In this document: piece by piece, positions 40,859-49,458 of the stretch
Numbering within the stretch: the stretch's first letter is position 1
How the letters are laid out: the number at the start of each line of letters is the position of its first letter
Source: Herbaspirillum hiltneri N3
GTDB lineage: Bacteria; Pseudomonadota; Gammaproteobacteria; Burkholderiales; Burkholderiaceae_D
NCBI RefSeq assembly: GCF_001267925.1
Contig: NZ_CP011409.1
Location: 1,116,001-1,180,000 of the forward strand
Length of the DNA stretch: 64,000 bases
Direction: 5' to 3'
The notes under the pieces: model-generated
Databases searched by the model: none
What the model was told of the DNA's origin: nothing
Seen by the model: the letters and a program-made list of their open reading frames with translations, nothing else
Made by a program: the position numbers and the translations under genes

Positions 40859-42586
40859 TCAGAACTGTTCCCAATCGTCGTCCTTGCCGGATGCAACTGC
40901 GACGGGTTGGGCGGATACGGTCAGGGCCGGTGCGGAGGCAGGCTTTTGCGCTTGTTTGATCTGCACCGCTTTCGGGGTGATGTTGATGGCGGCCTTCTTC
41001 GGGATGGATGTGGCCGACCTTGCCGCAGTCTGCGTCACCTGCTGATCCAGCTTGAACACACTCACCAGTTGCATCAGTTTCGCCGCCTGATCCTGCAGCG
41101 ACTGTGCGGCCGCTGCCGACTGTTCCACCAGCGCAGCGTTCTGCTGCGTGGTTTCGTCGATGCTGGTGATGGCGCGGCCGACTTCGTCGATGCCCTGGCT
41201 TTGCTCCTGGCTAGCGGCGCTGATTTCGCCGACGATGTCCGTTACCCGTTTTACGCTGGCGACGACTTCGGTCATGGTGGTGCCGGCTTGTTCGACCAGT
41301 TTGCTGCCGGTGTCGACCTTGGCGACGGAGTCGTCGATGAGGATCTTGATTTCCTTGGCGGCGGCTGCGCTGCGCTGGGCCAGGCTACGCACTTCGCTGG
41401 CGACCACCGCGAAGCCGCGGCCTTGTTCGCCGGCGCGGGCTGCTTCGACGGCGGCGTTCAGGGCGAGGATGTTGGTCTGGAACGCGATGCCGTCAATCAC
41501 GCCGATGATGTCGACGATCTTGCGCGAGGAATCGTTGATCGAGCTCATGGTGTCGACCACCTTGCCGACCACCGCGCCGCCGTCGACGGCGACGCTCGAT
41601 GCGGACACGGCGAGCTGGTTGGCCTGGCGCGCATTGTCGGCGTTTTGCCGGACGGTGGAGGTGAGCTCTTCCATGGCCGAGGCGGTTTCTTCCAGCGAGC
41701 CGGCTTGCTGTTCAGTGCGTGCGGACAGGTCCATGTTGCCGGTGGCGATTTCACCCGATGCGGTGGCGATGGTGTCGGTGCCCTGGCGCACCTGGCTGAC
41801 GATGTTGTAGAGGTTGCTGTTCATGGTCTGCAGCGCGGACATGAGCTGGCCGGTTTCGTCGGTGGACTTGACTTCGACCCTGGTGGTCAGGTCGCCGTCG
41901 GCCACGCGGCGGGCAACATCGACCGCTTCGGTCAGCGGTCGCGTGATACTGCGCGAGACCAGCCAGGCGACCATCGCCGACAGCAGCAGGGTGATGGCGG
42001 CGAGCGCATTGATGATGACGCGGGCGCTGCCGGATTCGGCGCTGGCCTTGTCGCCGGCGGCGTCCATGAGGCCGCCCTGATAGTCGAACATGGCGTCGAG
42101 CGCGATGAAATACTTGATCTGCAGCGGCATGAACTGTTGCGGCAGGTAGGCTTTGGCGTCGTCGATCTGGCCGGCCAGGGCCAGTTTCATGAGACCGTCG
42201 CGCACGGGGAGGTAGGCGTCGCGTGCGGCCATGGCATCCCTGACATAGCGCTTGTCTTCATCGGTCTTTGCAATCGTTTGCATTTGCGCGAGGCTGTCGT
42301 TCATCTTCTTGTCGGCGGCGGTCGCGTCGCCGACGAGGAATTTGATCTTGTCGGCATCGCCGGTCAGCATGATGTCGCGGATATCGAGAGCGATCTTGTT
42401 GACCTGGATCTGGATGGTGTTGGCCAGCACGGTCTTGGGATAGCGGTCCTTGGTGATCAGGTTGATGCCGTCGTTGAGGCGACCCAGCTGAATGTTGCTG
42501 AGCACCGTGATGGCGACCAGCAGGACGATCACGATGCCGAAGCCGATGGCCAGGCGCTGGCCGATTTTCATGTTGGCGATTTTCAT
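40859..42586 (-). CDS. methyl-accepting chemotaxis protein with WEQF tether
   Basis: Chemoreceptor of 575 residues. Membrane segments at about 12-31 and 188-208 flank a four-helix-bundle sensor with [29 protein letters not shown], a pattern typical of the Tsr-like/4HB_MCP group of Burkholderiales. HAMP follows at about 209-262, then the signalling tip [20 protein letters not shown]. The C-terminal linker is rich in Ala, Lys and Pro and ends DDDWEQF, the same tether as in the receptor at 1391. The sensor sequence differs from those two receptors, so its ligand is probably different. Confidence 0.95.
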   Translation of the reverse strand: MKIANMKIGQRLAIGFGIVIVLLVAITVLSNIQLGRLNDGINLITKDRYPKTVLANTIQIQVNKIALDIRDIMLTGDADKIKFLVGDATAADKKMNDSLAQMQTIAKTDEDKRYVRDAMAARDAYLPVRDGLMKLALAGQIDDAKAYLPQQFMPLQIKYFIALDAMFDYQGGLMDAAGDKASAESGSARVIINALAAITLLLSAMVAWLVSRSITRPLTEAVDVARRVADGDLTTRVEVKSTDETGQLMSALQTMNSNLYNIVSQVRQGTDTIATASGEIATGNMDLSARTEQQAGSLEETASAMEELTSTVRQNADNARQANQLAVSASSVAVDGGAVVGKVVDTMSSINDSSRKIVDIIGVIDGIAFQTNILALNAAVEAARAGEQGRGFAVVASEVRSLAQRSAAAAKEIKILIDDSVAKVDTGSKLVEQAGTTMTEVVASVKRVTDIVGEISAASQEQSQGIDEVGRAITSIDETTQQNAALVEQSAAAAQSLQDQAAKLMQLVSVFKLDQQVTQTAARSATSIPKKAAINITPKAVQIKQAQKPASAPALTVSAQPVAVASGKDDDWEQF

Positions 42587-42823
42587 GGGGATACCTTTGC
42601 TGTTCAGTGGACTGCAAAACGTTGCAACATTCGTGGTGTTACCTGAAAGGTAATTCTCATGCCATGGATTCGTGCATTTCCACCGTGCAATTGTGTCGAC
42701 GGCGCATGGCGAAACATTCCGGGCTACTCGGGTGGAGCAGGCCGGAATGCCGGTTCTTTTTGTTTTTAATGATTGGTGCTTGCTGCTTATTTCTATTTCT
42801 TTTTGCTTATTGTTTATTGCATG

Positions 42824-44182
42824 TCAGCTTGCGTTGGCCAGCTCAAATGCCAGCGCGTTGTGGCGCTCGATGACGGATCCCAGATCGATGGTCGTGAACT
42901 GGCCGTCGCGCACGACGACGCGGCCGTTGATCACGCTGTAAGACACGTTGGCCGGCGTACAGAACACCAGCGCGGCGACCGGGTCGTGCAGCGCGCCGGC
43001 GAAGCCGATCTGGTCCAGCCTGAACATTGCCACGTCGGCCGACATGCCTGGCTTCAGCGCGCCGATGTCGTCGCGGTTCAATACCCTGGCGCCGCCCAGC
43101 GTGGCGATTTCCAGCGCCTGCCTTGCGGTCATGGCGTCGGGGCCGAAACCGACGCGCTGCAGCAGCATGGCCTGGCGCACTTCGCCCAGCATGTGGGCGC
43201 CGTCGTTGGAGGCGCTGCCGTCGACGCCGAGGCCGACCGGCACGCCGGCATCGATCATTTTGCGGATCGGTGCAATGCCGGAGGCCAGTCGCATGTTGGA
43301 ACAGGGGCAGTGCGCCACGCCGGTGCCGGTGCGTGCGAACAAGTCGATGCCGTGGTCGTCGAGCTGGACGCAGTGCGCGTGCCAGACATCGTGGCCGACC
43401 CAGCCGCAGTCTTCGGCATATTCGGCCGGCGTCATGTTGAATTTCTCGCGGCTGTAGGCGATGTCGTTGACGTTTTCGGCGAGGTGGGTGTGCAGCGAGA
43501 CCTTGTAGCTGCGCGCCATGCTGGCTGCCTCGCGCATGAGGTCGCGCGAGACCGAGAACGGCGAACAGGGTGCGACCACGATGCGTTGCATGGCGTGGCG
43601 GCTATGGTCGTGGTAGGTCTCGATCAGGCGCTGGGTGTCGCGCAGGATGTCCTGTTCATCCTCGACCACGCGGTCCGGCGGCAGGCCACCCTTTGACTGG
43701 CCGACGCTCATCGCGCCGCGCGCGCCGTGGAAGCGCATGCCGATTTGCTGTGCGGCTTCCAGGCTGTCGTCGAGGCGGGTTTTGTTTGGATAGATATAAA
43801 GATGGTCGCTGCTGGTGGTGCAGCCGGAGAGGATCAGCTCGGCCATTGCGGTGAGCGTGGAGACCTTGATCATTTCGGGCGTGAGGCCGGCCCAGATGGG
43901 GTAGAGATTGGTGAGCCAGTTGAACAGTTCGCCGTCTTGCGCGGCGGGGATCGCGCGCGTCAGGCTCTGGTACATGTGATGGTGGGTATTGATCAGTCCG
44001 GGCAGCACCACGTGGTTGGTTGCATCGATGATTTCGTCGGCGGCCTGGGGCAGGTCGGCGGTATTGCCGACTTGTTCGATGATGTTGTTGCGGATGAAGA
44101 CGGCGCCGTTTTTGATTTCTTCTCTTGTGTCGTTCATTGTTACTACGACGGTGGCGTTTTTGATCAAGAGGGTTTTGGTCAT
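42824..44182 (-). CDS. amidohydrolase, 8-oxoguanine deaminase-like
   Basis: Metal-dependent amidohydrolase of 452 residues. Metal ligands are visible in VLPGLINTHHHMYQSLTRAIP (HxH), SLHTHLAENVND (His), HAHCV, and LGVDGSASNDGAHM (Asp). The pattern GLINTHHHMYQSLTRA...LFNWLTNLYPIWAGL and the SNMRLASG/GVDGSASND blocks are those of 8-oxoguanine deaminases and the atrazine/hydroxyatrazine hydrolase group, so a purine-like substrate is likely. Start at ATG 44182, where family similarity (TLLIKNATVVVTMND) begins; the frame is open further upstream, but that part overlaps the structured repeat at 44313. Monocistronic as far as can be seen. Confidence 0.88.
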   Translation of the reverse strand: MTKTLLIKNATVVVTMNDTREEIKNGAVFIRNNIIEQVGNTADLPQAADEIIDATNHVVLPGLINTHHHMYQSLTRAIPAAQDGELFNWLTNLYPIWAGLTPEMIKVSTLTAMAELILSGCTTSSDHLYIYPNKTRLDDSLEAAQQIGMRFHGARGAMSVGQSKGGLPPDRVVEDEQDILRDTQRLIETYHDHSRHAMQRIVVAPCSPFSVSRDLMREAASMARSYKVSLHTHLAENVNDIAYSREKFNMTPAEYAEDCGWVGHDVWHAHCVQLDDHGIDLFARTGTGVAHCPCSNMRLASGIAPIRKMIDAGVPVGLGVDGSASNDGAHMLGEVRQAMLLQRVGFGPDAMTARQALEIATLGGARVLNRDDIGALKPGMSADVAMFRLDQIGFAGALHDPVAALVFCTPANVSYSVINGRVVVRDGQFTTIDLGSVIERHNALAFELANAS

Positions 44183-44312
44183 TGGGGACTCACTGGGTGT
44201 TGGTTTCTGCTTGGTTGGTGGTGCGGCGCCGGTGATAGTGGAGTCCCTTTTAAACCCTATTAACGCTTTGCCTGGTTTTGTTGATTGGTGCTTTTTATTG
44301 TTGCGTTCTGCT

Positions 44313-44604
44313 GTTGCTGATACTTTTCTTTCTTCGGACGACCGGGGTTGCCGGGGGCGGCCCGGCAGCCGCTCACTTTTCTTGCTTCGCCAAGAAAAGT
44401 AAGCAAAAGAAGGCGACCGCGATTCGCCGCCCCTTCGGGGTTCCCGTTGGTGCCGCACTCAAATCGGGAGGGGAAACAAACTCGCTGCGCTCAGACAAGT
44501 TTCCCCTCTTTTTCCGATTTGAGCACGTCACCAACGGCGACTCATAAGCGGAACTTCTTTTTCGGCTCGCTTCGCATTGCCTTGTTGGCTCGCCTTCGGC
44601 ATTG
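44313..44604 (+). repeat. structured interspersed element, copy A
   Basis: About 292 bp, shared with 61566-61860 and, inverted, 62002-62214. In order: CGGACGACC; a GC-rich hairpin (GCCGGGGGCGGCCCGGC); hairpin ACTTTTCTTG (44375-44384) with CAAGAAAAGT (44391-44400); CCCC-TTC-GGGG (44430-44440); and a long stem, CTCAAATCGG (44458-44467) with CCGATTTGAG (44514-44523), extended by GAGGGGAAAC/GTTTCCCCTC, around a 21-nt loop at 44478-44498. Arms differ between copies in a compensating way. Frames across it can be translated but change codons freely while keeping base pairing, so it is not a gene. It lies upstream of the deaminase gene, antisense to it. Confidence 0.85.
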
Positions 44605-44634
44605 CTTCTTTCTTTTTTCGTCTTTCTTTCTACT

Positions 44635-45606
44635 TCAAAGGTACAACGCTTCCTGCCTTCTCTGTGCACGCCTGATCGCCTGCGGCGGATAGCCGAACAC
44701 GCGCAGGAACGCGCGGCGCATGCGTTCGGGGTCGTCGAAGCCTACTGCGCGCGCGATGTTTTCCAATGACTCTTCTCCTGCTTCCACGCGCGGTCGTGCG
44801 GCTTCGGCGCGCAGTTTTTCGATGGCCTTGGCCGGTGTCTGGCCGGTCTCGGCGCTGAACGCGCGGTCGAACTGGCGGCGGCTCAGGCAGGCTATTTCGG
44901 CCAGGCGTTCCGCCGTCAGCGATTCGTGCAGGTGGTTGCGTGCATAGCTCAGGGCCTCGCGGATTCTTCCCGACGGCGGGTCCATTTCCAGCAGGTTTGA
45001 AAACTGCGACTGGCCACCCGGACGCCGGTGATACACCACTAGTTCTCTCGCCACCGCGCGTGCAAGTTCCACTCCCAGATCCTCTTCGATCAGCGCCAGC
45101 GCCAGGTCGATGCCGGCCGAGATGCCGGCAGAGGTCCAGACGTCGCCGTCCTTGATGAATATCTTGTCGCTGTCGACCTGCACCGACGGATGCATGCGTT
45201 GCAAACGCGCCGCCATGCGCCAGTGCGTGGTGGCGCGCTTGCCCTCGAGCAGGCCGGCTGCCGCCAGTACGAAGGCGCCGGTGCAGACGCTCGCCACGCG
45301 ACGCGCTTTGCTTGCTGCATGGCGCGTGTATGCGAGCAGAGTCTCCGACAGCACGCCCTCGCGCGGCCCGGCGCCGCCGGCTACGATCAGCGTGTCGAAG
45401 GCCGTCCGCTCCAACGGATGAGTGATGACCGCCGTGCCGGACGCGCTTTCCAGCATGCCGCCTTGCTCCGACATCACGCGCAGCTGATACGGTCTGCTCT
45501 TGCCCTCGGCCTCCGTGAGGCGGTTGGCGACGTCGAACGCGGTCAGCGGACCGGTGAAGTCGAGCAGACTGCAATCGAGGAAAAGCAGGAATCCGATCTT
45601 GCGCAT
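44635..45606 (-). CDS. GlxA-family transcriptional regulator (DJ-1/PfpI domain plus AraC HTH)
   Basis: 323 residues. The N-terminal DJ-1/PfpI-like domain at about 1-165 includes FLDCSLLDFTGPLTAFDVANRL, TLIVAGGAGPREG and the nucleophile-elbow Cys in SVCTGAFVLAAAGLL; in regulators this domain senses rather than catalyses. The C-terminal AraC HTH pair at about 215-315 shows ESLTAERLAEIACLSRRQFDRAFSAETGQTPAKAI and ESLENIARAVGFDDPERMRRAFLRVFGYPPQAIRR. It is divergent from the MFS gene at 45718 and the promoter region holds a symmetric site, so it probably controls that carrier. Confidence 0.92.
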   Translation of the reverse strand: MRKIGFLLFLDCSLLDFTGPLTAFDVANRLTEAEGKSRPYQLRVMSEQGGMLESASGTAVITHPLERTAFDTLIVAGGAGPREGVLSETLLAYTRHAASKARRVASVCTGAFVLAAAGLLEGKRATTHWRMAARLQRMHPSVQVDSDKIFIKDGDVWTSAGISAGIDLALALIEEDLGVELARAVARELVVYHRRPGGQSQFSNLLEMDPPSGRIREALSYARNHLHESLTAERLAEIACLSRRQFDRAFSAETGQTPAKAIEKLRAEAARPRVEAGEESLENIARAVGFDDPERMRRAFLRVFGYPPQAIRRAQRRQEALYL

Positions 45607-45615
45607 GGGGGAGCA

Positions 45616-45669
45616 GCGTCCAAAAAAGCAGGTTGTCCAAAAAGGAGGTTTTTATGTCATTTTGGACGC
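45616..45669. promoter_or_regulatory. operator array between GlxA regulator and MFS gene
   Basis: GCGTCCAAAA at 45616-45625 and TTTTGGACGC at 45660-45669 are a perfect 10-bp inverted pair. A third half-site, TGTCCAAAA, lies between them at 45634-45642. The spacing suits a dimeric AraC-type regulator contacting several half-sites. Confidence 0.65.
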
Positions 45670-45689
45670 ATGGTGGCACGGCACACTAA
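45654..45689 (+). CDS. possible leader peptide upstream of the MFS gene
   Basis: An 11-codon frame, MSFWTHGGTAH and stop, starts six bases after AAAGGAGG, the strongest Shine-Dalgarno in the neighbourhood. The MFS gene itself starts 28 bp later with a plain GGAG. A short translated leader could modulate the carrier gene or be incidental. Its first codons overlap the operator half-site at 45660-45669, which may explain their sequence without any peptide function. Confidence 0.35.
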   Translation: MSFWTHGGTAH

Positions 45690-45717
45690 GGCTGTCAAAT
45701 TACCTTGGAGCCGCATC

Positions 45718-46983
45718 ATGAACCCAGCCGCACAACCGGACGCGCGTGCACCTGTCCTGCGCAAAGACAGCCACCGCTGGAAAATCCTCGGCATCGGCGT
45801 GCTCGCCAACGCCAGCTTTTCTGCGGCCTTCGCGGGCATTCCGGTGACGGCGATTTTCATGCGCGCCGATTACCGGCTCGACAACACCCAGCTCGGCCTG
45901 GCGCTCGGCTCGCTCGGCCTCGGTGTGGCCGTGAGCGAATTGCCGTGGGGCGTCTTGACCGATCGCTGGGGCGACCGGCGCGTGCTGTTGTGCGGACTGA
46001 TTTCCACCGCGCTCGCGTTAGCGGCGATGGCGGCCTGCGTTGCGCCTGATGCCGCCGGTGTTCCGTCGCTGTGGCTGCTGGCGCTCGGTTTGCTGACGGT
46101 CGGCCTGCTTGGTGGCAGCGTCAACGGTTCCAGCGGTCGCGCGGTGATGGGCTGGTTTCGGGAAGGCGAACGCGGCCTGGCGATGAGCATTCGCCAGACC
46201 GCGGTGCCGGTCGGCGGCGGCATCGGTGCGCTGGTGTTGCCGTCGCTGGCGGCGGCGCATGGTTTCGCCGCCGTGTATGGCTTGCTGGCGCTGTTTTGCC
46301 TGCTCAGCGCGGGGATGGCGTGGCTGTGGCTGCATGAACCGCCGGCTGCGTCGCCAGCGACGTCCGGTGTGTCGCCGGACCGCAGCGCCCTGCGCAACAT
46401 TGAGGTCTGGCGCGTGGCGATGGCGATCGGCATCCTGTGTTTTCCGCAAGTATCGGTGCTGACCTTCGCCACCATCTTCCTGCACGACGTCGGCCATGCC
46501 GGACTGGGACTGATCAGCGCAACCATGGCGGCAATCCAGATCGGCGCGGCGGTGATGCGTGTGTGGAGCGGACGCTGGACCGACCGTCACGGCAATCGTC
46601 GTCATTACCTGCGCGCCTGCAGCGCGCTCAGCGTGGTGTTGTATGTCGCGCTCGGCACGGTCGCCGCGCTGGCGCCCGCTGTATGGCCGCAGTGGGTGCT
46701 CGCCGCAATGGCGCTGTTGCTGGTGGCGGGTGGCGTGTGCGCATCGGCCTGGCATGGCGTGGCCTATACCGAACTGGCGACGCTGGCCGGGCAGCATCAG
46801 GTCGGCACCGCACTGGGACTGGGCAATACTTGCGTGTTCCTGGTGTTCTTCCTGGCGGCGCAAGCGGTGCCGGCCCTGTTGGCGTGGCAATCCTGGCCGG
46901 CTGTTTGGCTGGCGGGCGCGGCCGGAGCCTTGATCGCCTGGCCGGTTTTCCTGAAGCCGCAGCATCGGAATCGTGCAGGTTGA
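45718..46983 (+). CDS. MFS transporter
   Basis: Twelve-helix major facilitator of 421 residues. The loop 2-3 motif GVLTDRWGDRRVLLCGL is the classical DRxGRR-like signature, and SSGRAVMGWFREGERGLAMSIRQTAVPVGGGIGALVLPSLA matches the CynX/NarK-like branch that carries organic or inorganic anions or exports small metabolites. The ATG at 45718 has TTGGAG seven bases before it. It is divergent from the GlxA-type regulator at 44635. Substrate not predictable. Confidence 0.88.
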   Translation: MNPAAQPDARAPVLRKDSHRWKILGIGVLANASFSAAFAGIPVTAIFMRADYRLDNTQLGLALGSLGLGVAVSELPWGVLTDRWGDRRVLLCGLISTALALAAMAACVAPDAAGVPSLWLLALGLLTVGLLGGSVNGSSGRAVMGWFREGERGLAMSIRQTAVPVGGGIGALVLPSLAAAHGFAAVYGLLALFCLLSAGMAWLWLHEPPAASPATSGVSPDRSALRNIEVWRVAMAIGILCFPQVSVLTFATIFLHDVGHAGLGLISATMAAIQIGAAVMRVWSGRWTDRHGNRRHYLRACSALSVVLYVALGTVAALAPAVWPQWVLAAMALLLVAGGVCASAWHGVAYTELATLAGQHQVGTALGLGNTCVFLVFFLAAQAVPALLAWQSWPAVWLAGAAGALIAWPVFLKPQHRNRAG

Positions 46984-47022
46984 TGCAATAATCTCCGGCT
47001 TCAGCCACTACTTTTTTCCGCC

Positions 47023-47946
47023 ATGGATCGTCTGAGCGACATGCGTCTGTTTTTGAGCGCCGCTTCCGCTGGCAGCTTTTCCGCCGCCGGGCGCAAGGCG
47101 GGATTGTCGCCCGCGGCCTCCAGCGCCGCCATGCAAAGGCTTGAGCAATCGCTCGGGGTCAAGCTGTTCGAACGCACCACGCGCCAGTTGCGGCTCACGG
47201 AAGAAGGGCGGCTATATCAGTATTACTGCCGGCAAGCCATCGACGCCATTACCGAAGCGGAGCATCAACTGCAGGCCGGCAAGCAATTGGTGCAAGGCAC
47301 GGTGCGCATCTCGGCGCCGTCCGATCTTGGGCGCAATCTGCTGCAGGACTACCTGCTGGAATTTTCACGGCAGTATCCCGACGTGCGCTTCGTGCTGGCG
47401 CTGACCGATTCGCACGCCAACCTTGTGCTCGATGACGTCGACGTCGCCATCCGTTACGGCAAGCTGGCCGACAGCAGCATGGTGGCGCGCACGCTGGTGC
47501 CGAACCGTCGCGTGATCTGCGTGGCGCCGGGCTGCGATGACCATTTCGGTCCCTTGAAGGAATTGTCGCAACTCGCGCAGCGGCCGACGCTGGTGCTGAC
47601 AACCTCGGCCGGGCCGATGAACGTATGGCAGTTCCAGAGCGGCAAGCGCGTCGAATCCATTCAGCTCGATCGTTTTCACGAAACCAATGATGGCGAGATC
47701 CTGCGCAAGTGGGCGGTGCAGGGACGCGGCTACGCGTACAAGTCGGCGCTCGACATCGTCGCCGACGTGCGTGCAGATCGCCTGCGCATCGTCTTGCGCG
47801 ACAAGCTGTCGGCGCCGGCGCCGCTGCATGCCTTGTATCACCGCAACCAGCACCAGCCGCCGCGCGTCAAGCTGCTGCTGGATTTCCTGCAGGAGCGGTT
47901 TGCCGCCCAGGCTTCCCAGCTCGAGGAGCTGGAGATGGCGTTCTAG
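47023..47946 (+). CDS. LysR-family transcriptional regulator
   Basis: LTTR of 307 residues. The HTH is at about 1-60 (MDRLSDMRLFLSAASAGSFSAAGRKAGLSPAASSAAMQRLEQSLGVKLFERTTRQLRLTEEG spans it). The effector domain opens with GTVRISAPSDLGRNLLQDYLLEFSRQYPDVRFVL and shows the CrgA-type phrase DVAIRYGKLADSSMVARTL. It lies 39 bp after the MFS gene on the same strand and is convergent with the SDR at 47995. Its target cannot be assigned from position. Confidence 0.9.
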   Translation: MDRLSDMRLFLSAASAGSFSAAGRKAGLSPAASSAAMQRLEQSLGVKLFERTTRQLRLTEEGRLYQYYCRQAIDAITEAEHQLQAGKQLVQGTVRISAPSDLGRNLLQDYLLEFSRQYPDVRFVLALTDSHANLVLDDVDVAIRYGKLADSSMVARTLVPNRRVICVAPGCDDHFGPLKELSQLAQRPTLVLTTSAGPMNVWQFQSGKRVESIQLDRFHETNDGEILRKWAVQGRGYAYKSALDIVADVRADRLRIVLRDKLSAPAPLHALYHRNQHQPPRVKLLLDFLQERFAAQASQLEELEMAF

Positions 47947-47994
47947 TGTTCACATTCAATCTGCGAGTACGAACGGCTGCAACGGCGCGGTTGC

Positions 47995-48699
47995 TCATGA
48001 CAGCAATCCTCCACCGTCGACATCGATCACGGCGCCGCTGACGAAGCCGTTTTCCATGACCAGCATGTAAGCCTGCGCCACGTCCTGCGGTGTGCCTGTG
48101 CGGCCGACCGGCAAGCCCTGGCCGATACGCGCCATCGCCGCCACGCGCGACTCGGCGCCGGCTTCGCCCCACAATTCGGTATCGACCACGCCGGGACTGA
48201 CCACGTTGACGCGGCGCGGCGCCAATTCCCTGGCGAGGCTTTTTGCGGTCGCGTCGACCGCCGCATTGAGGCCGCTCTTGAGCAGGCTGCCGGGGCCGAA
48301 CTTGCGCGACAGCAGGCCAGAAGTCAGTGTGACGGAGGCGTTCGGCGACAGATACGGTAGCGCCGCCTGGATCGCGAACAGCGAACCGAACAGCTTGACG
48401 TTGAAAGCCAGTTCCAGTTCATCGCGGGTGAGCCCGGCCAGCGTGGGCGAACCCACGCGCGCACCGGCGGTCAGTACCAGATGATCGATCTTGCCGATGG
48501 CGGCGAAGGCTTGCGCCAGTGCGGCGCTGTCGGTGACGTCGGCTACGGCGGCGCGAACGTCGGTGCTTGCCTTGGCCGAACGGCCGATCACGGTGACGAT
48601 GGCGCCGCGTGCCGCCGCTTCTTGCGCGACGGCGCGGCCGATGCCGGAGGTGCCGCCGATGACGACGACTTGCTGTTGTTGCAGTGTGGTGCCGGACAT
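47995..48699 (-). CDS. atypical SDR-family protein lacking the catalytic Tyr-Lys pair
   Basis: Short-chain dehydrogenase fold of 234 residues. The cofactor motif IGGTSGIGRAVAQEAAARG at about 14-32 and LVLTAGA (the NAG equivalent) are present, and the C-terminus ends VIDVDGGGLLS. Where classical SDRs have YxxxK, this protein reads LLKSGLNAAVDATAKSLA: the Tyr position is Lys and the Lys position is Asn. It resembles the small SDR subgroup that also lacks the Tyr, so activity may be altered or lost. It is followed 27 bp upstream on the same strand by a SnoaL-like gene, suggesting co-transcription. Confidence 0.87.
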   Translation of the reverse strand: MSGTTLQQQQVVVIGGTSGIGRAVAQEAAARGAIVTVIGRSAKASTDVRAAVADVTDSAALAQAFAAIGKIDHLVLTAGARVGSPTLAGLTRDELELAFNVKLFGSLFAIQAALPYLSPNASVTLTSGLLSRKFGPGSLLKSGLNAAVDATAKSLARELAPRRVNVVSPGVVDTELWGEAGAESRVAAMARIGQGLPVGRTGTPQDVAQAYMLVMENGFVSGAVIDVDGGGLLS

Positions 48700-48726
48700 G
48701 ATGTTCTTTCGGATGGTTGAATGAAA

Positions 48727-49290
48727 TTACTGCGGGATGGCGCCGAGTTGCTGCATCAGCGTCAGGTTGTCTTCCAGATGCCAGTTCTCGGCGATGCGGC
48801 CGTCCTGGATCCGGTACAGGTCATGCGCCTGGAAATCGACGGCCTGGCCCTTGCCTTGCAGCTGGCCGAACACGCCCGTGAAGTGGCCGCGAAAACGCAA
48901 ATGCACCGCGACGCGGTCGCCGGCCACTGTCATGTCCTGCACTTCCGCGTTGAGGTCGGGCACGGCTTTGCGGAATCCCTCCGAGGCCTGCAGCGGACCG
49001 TCCACGCCTTGCGGACGTCCGGCCGGCAGGGTGCGGTCGATGAAGGACGGGCTCAGCGCCTGGCGTGCAAATTGCGCGTCGCCAGTATTCCAGAACGCTG
49101 CGTAGCGACGTGCCGCCAGTACGCGCACGTCGGTGTCGGCTCTTGCCGGCGCCGTATCGATGGCGATGTGTTGCGGTGCGGGCAGCGATAGTTCGACCGA
49201 TGCGCCGGCCGATGCGCCGGCGCTGACGCCGCCGTAGCCGGCGGCGGCGAGCGCCAGGGTCAGTGCGCGTTGCCAATTCTTGTTGTGCAT
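48727..49290 (-). CDS. exported SnoaL-like (NTF2-fold) protein
   Basis: 187 residues with an N-terminal signal peptide (about 1-25, MHNKNWQRALTLALAAAGYGGVSAGA in pattern). The SnoaL/ester-cyclase type domain is at about 55-180: AARRYAAFWNTGDAQFARQALSPSFIDRTLPAG, FRKAVPDLNAEVQDMTVAGDRVAVHLRFRGHFTGVF and DLYRIQDGRIAENWHLEDNLTLMQQLG. Proteins of this fold are polyketide-cyclase-like or of unknown catalytic role. It is divergent from the TetR gene at 49459 and lies upstream of the atypical SDR. Confidence 0.87.
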   Translation of the reverse strand: MHNKNWQRALTLALAAAGYGGVSAGASAGASVELSLPAPQHIAIDTAPARADTDVRVLAARRYAAFWNTGDAQFARQALSPSFIDRTLPAGRPQGVDGPLQASEGFRKAVPDLNAEVQDMTVAGDRVAVHLRFRGHFTGVFGQLQGKGQAVDFQAHDLYRIQDGRIAENWHLEDNLTLMQQLGAIPQ

Positions 49291-49420
49291 GTGGGTTCTC
49301 CCGGTGTCGATAAAGTGATTGCATTGTCGGCCGGCCGGGCATTTTGGAGAATGCGTCCCGGGCTTGAATCATCTTCTTGATATTTTTGAAAATGGACGAG
49401 GGCGACGATTTTGAAGGGCT

Positions 49421-49437
49421 TTAGACGACTGGTCTAA
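49421..49437. promoter_or_regulatory. NemR-like operator
   Basis: TTAGAC-GACTG-GTCTAA, a perfect 6-bp inverted repeat resembling the TAGACC/GGTCTA box of NemR. It is 22 bp before the tetR start at 49459, where it would block transcription. Confidence 0.65.
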
Positions 49438-49458
49438 TTTTTCGGTAGAATAGCCGGC

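Noticed and set aside
44313..44692. Open frames across the repeat, for example LTFFASPKKVSKRRR-like translations
   Set aside because: The same frames are present in all copies, but substitutions preserve base pairing rather than amino acids, and the copies sit in both orientations. Treated as a structured repeat, not genes.
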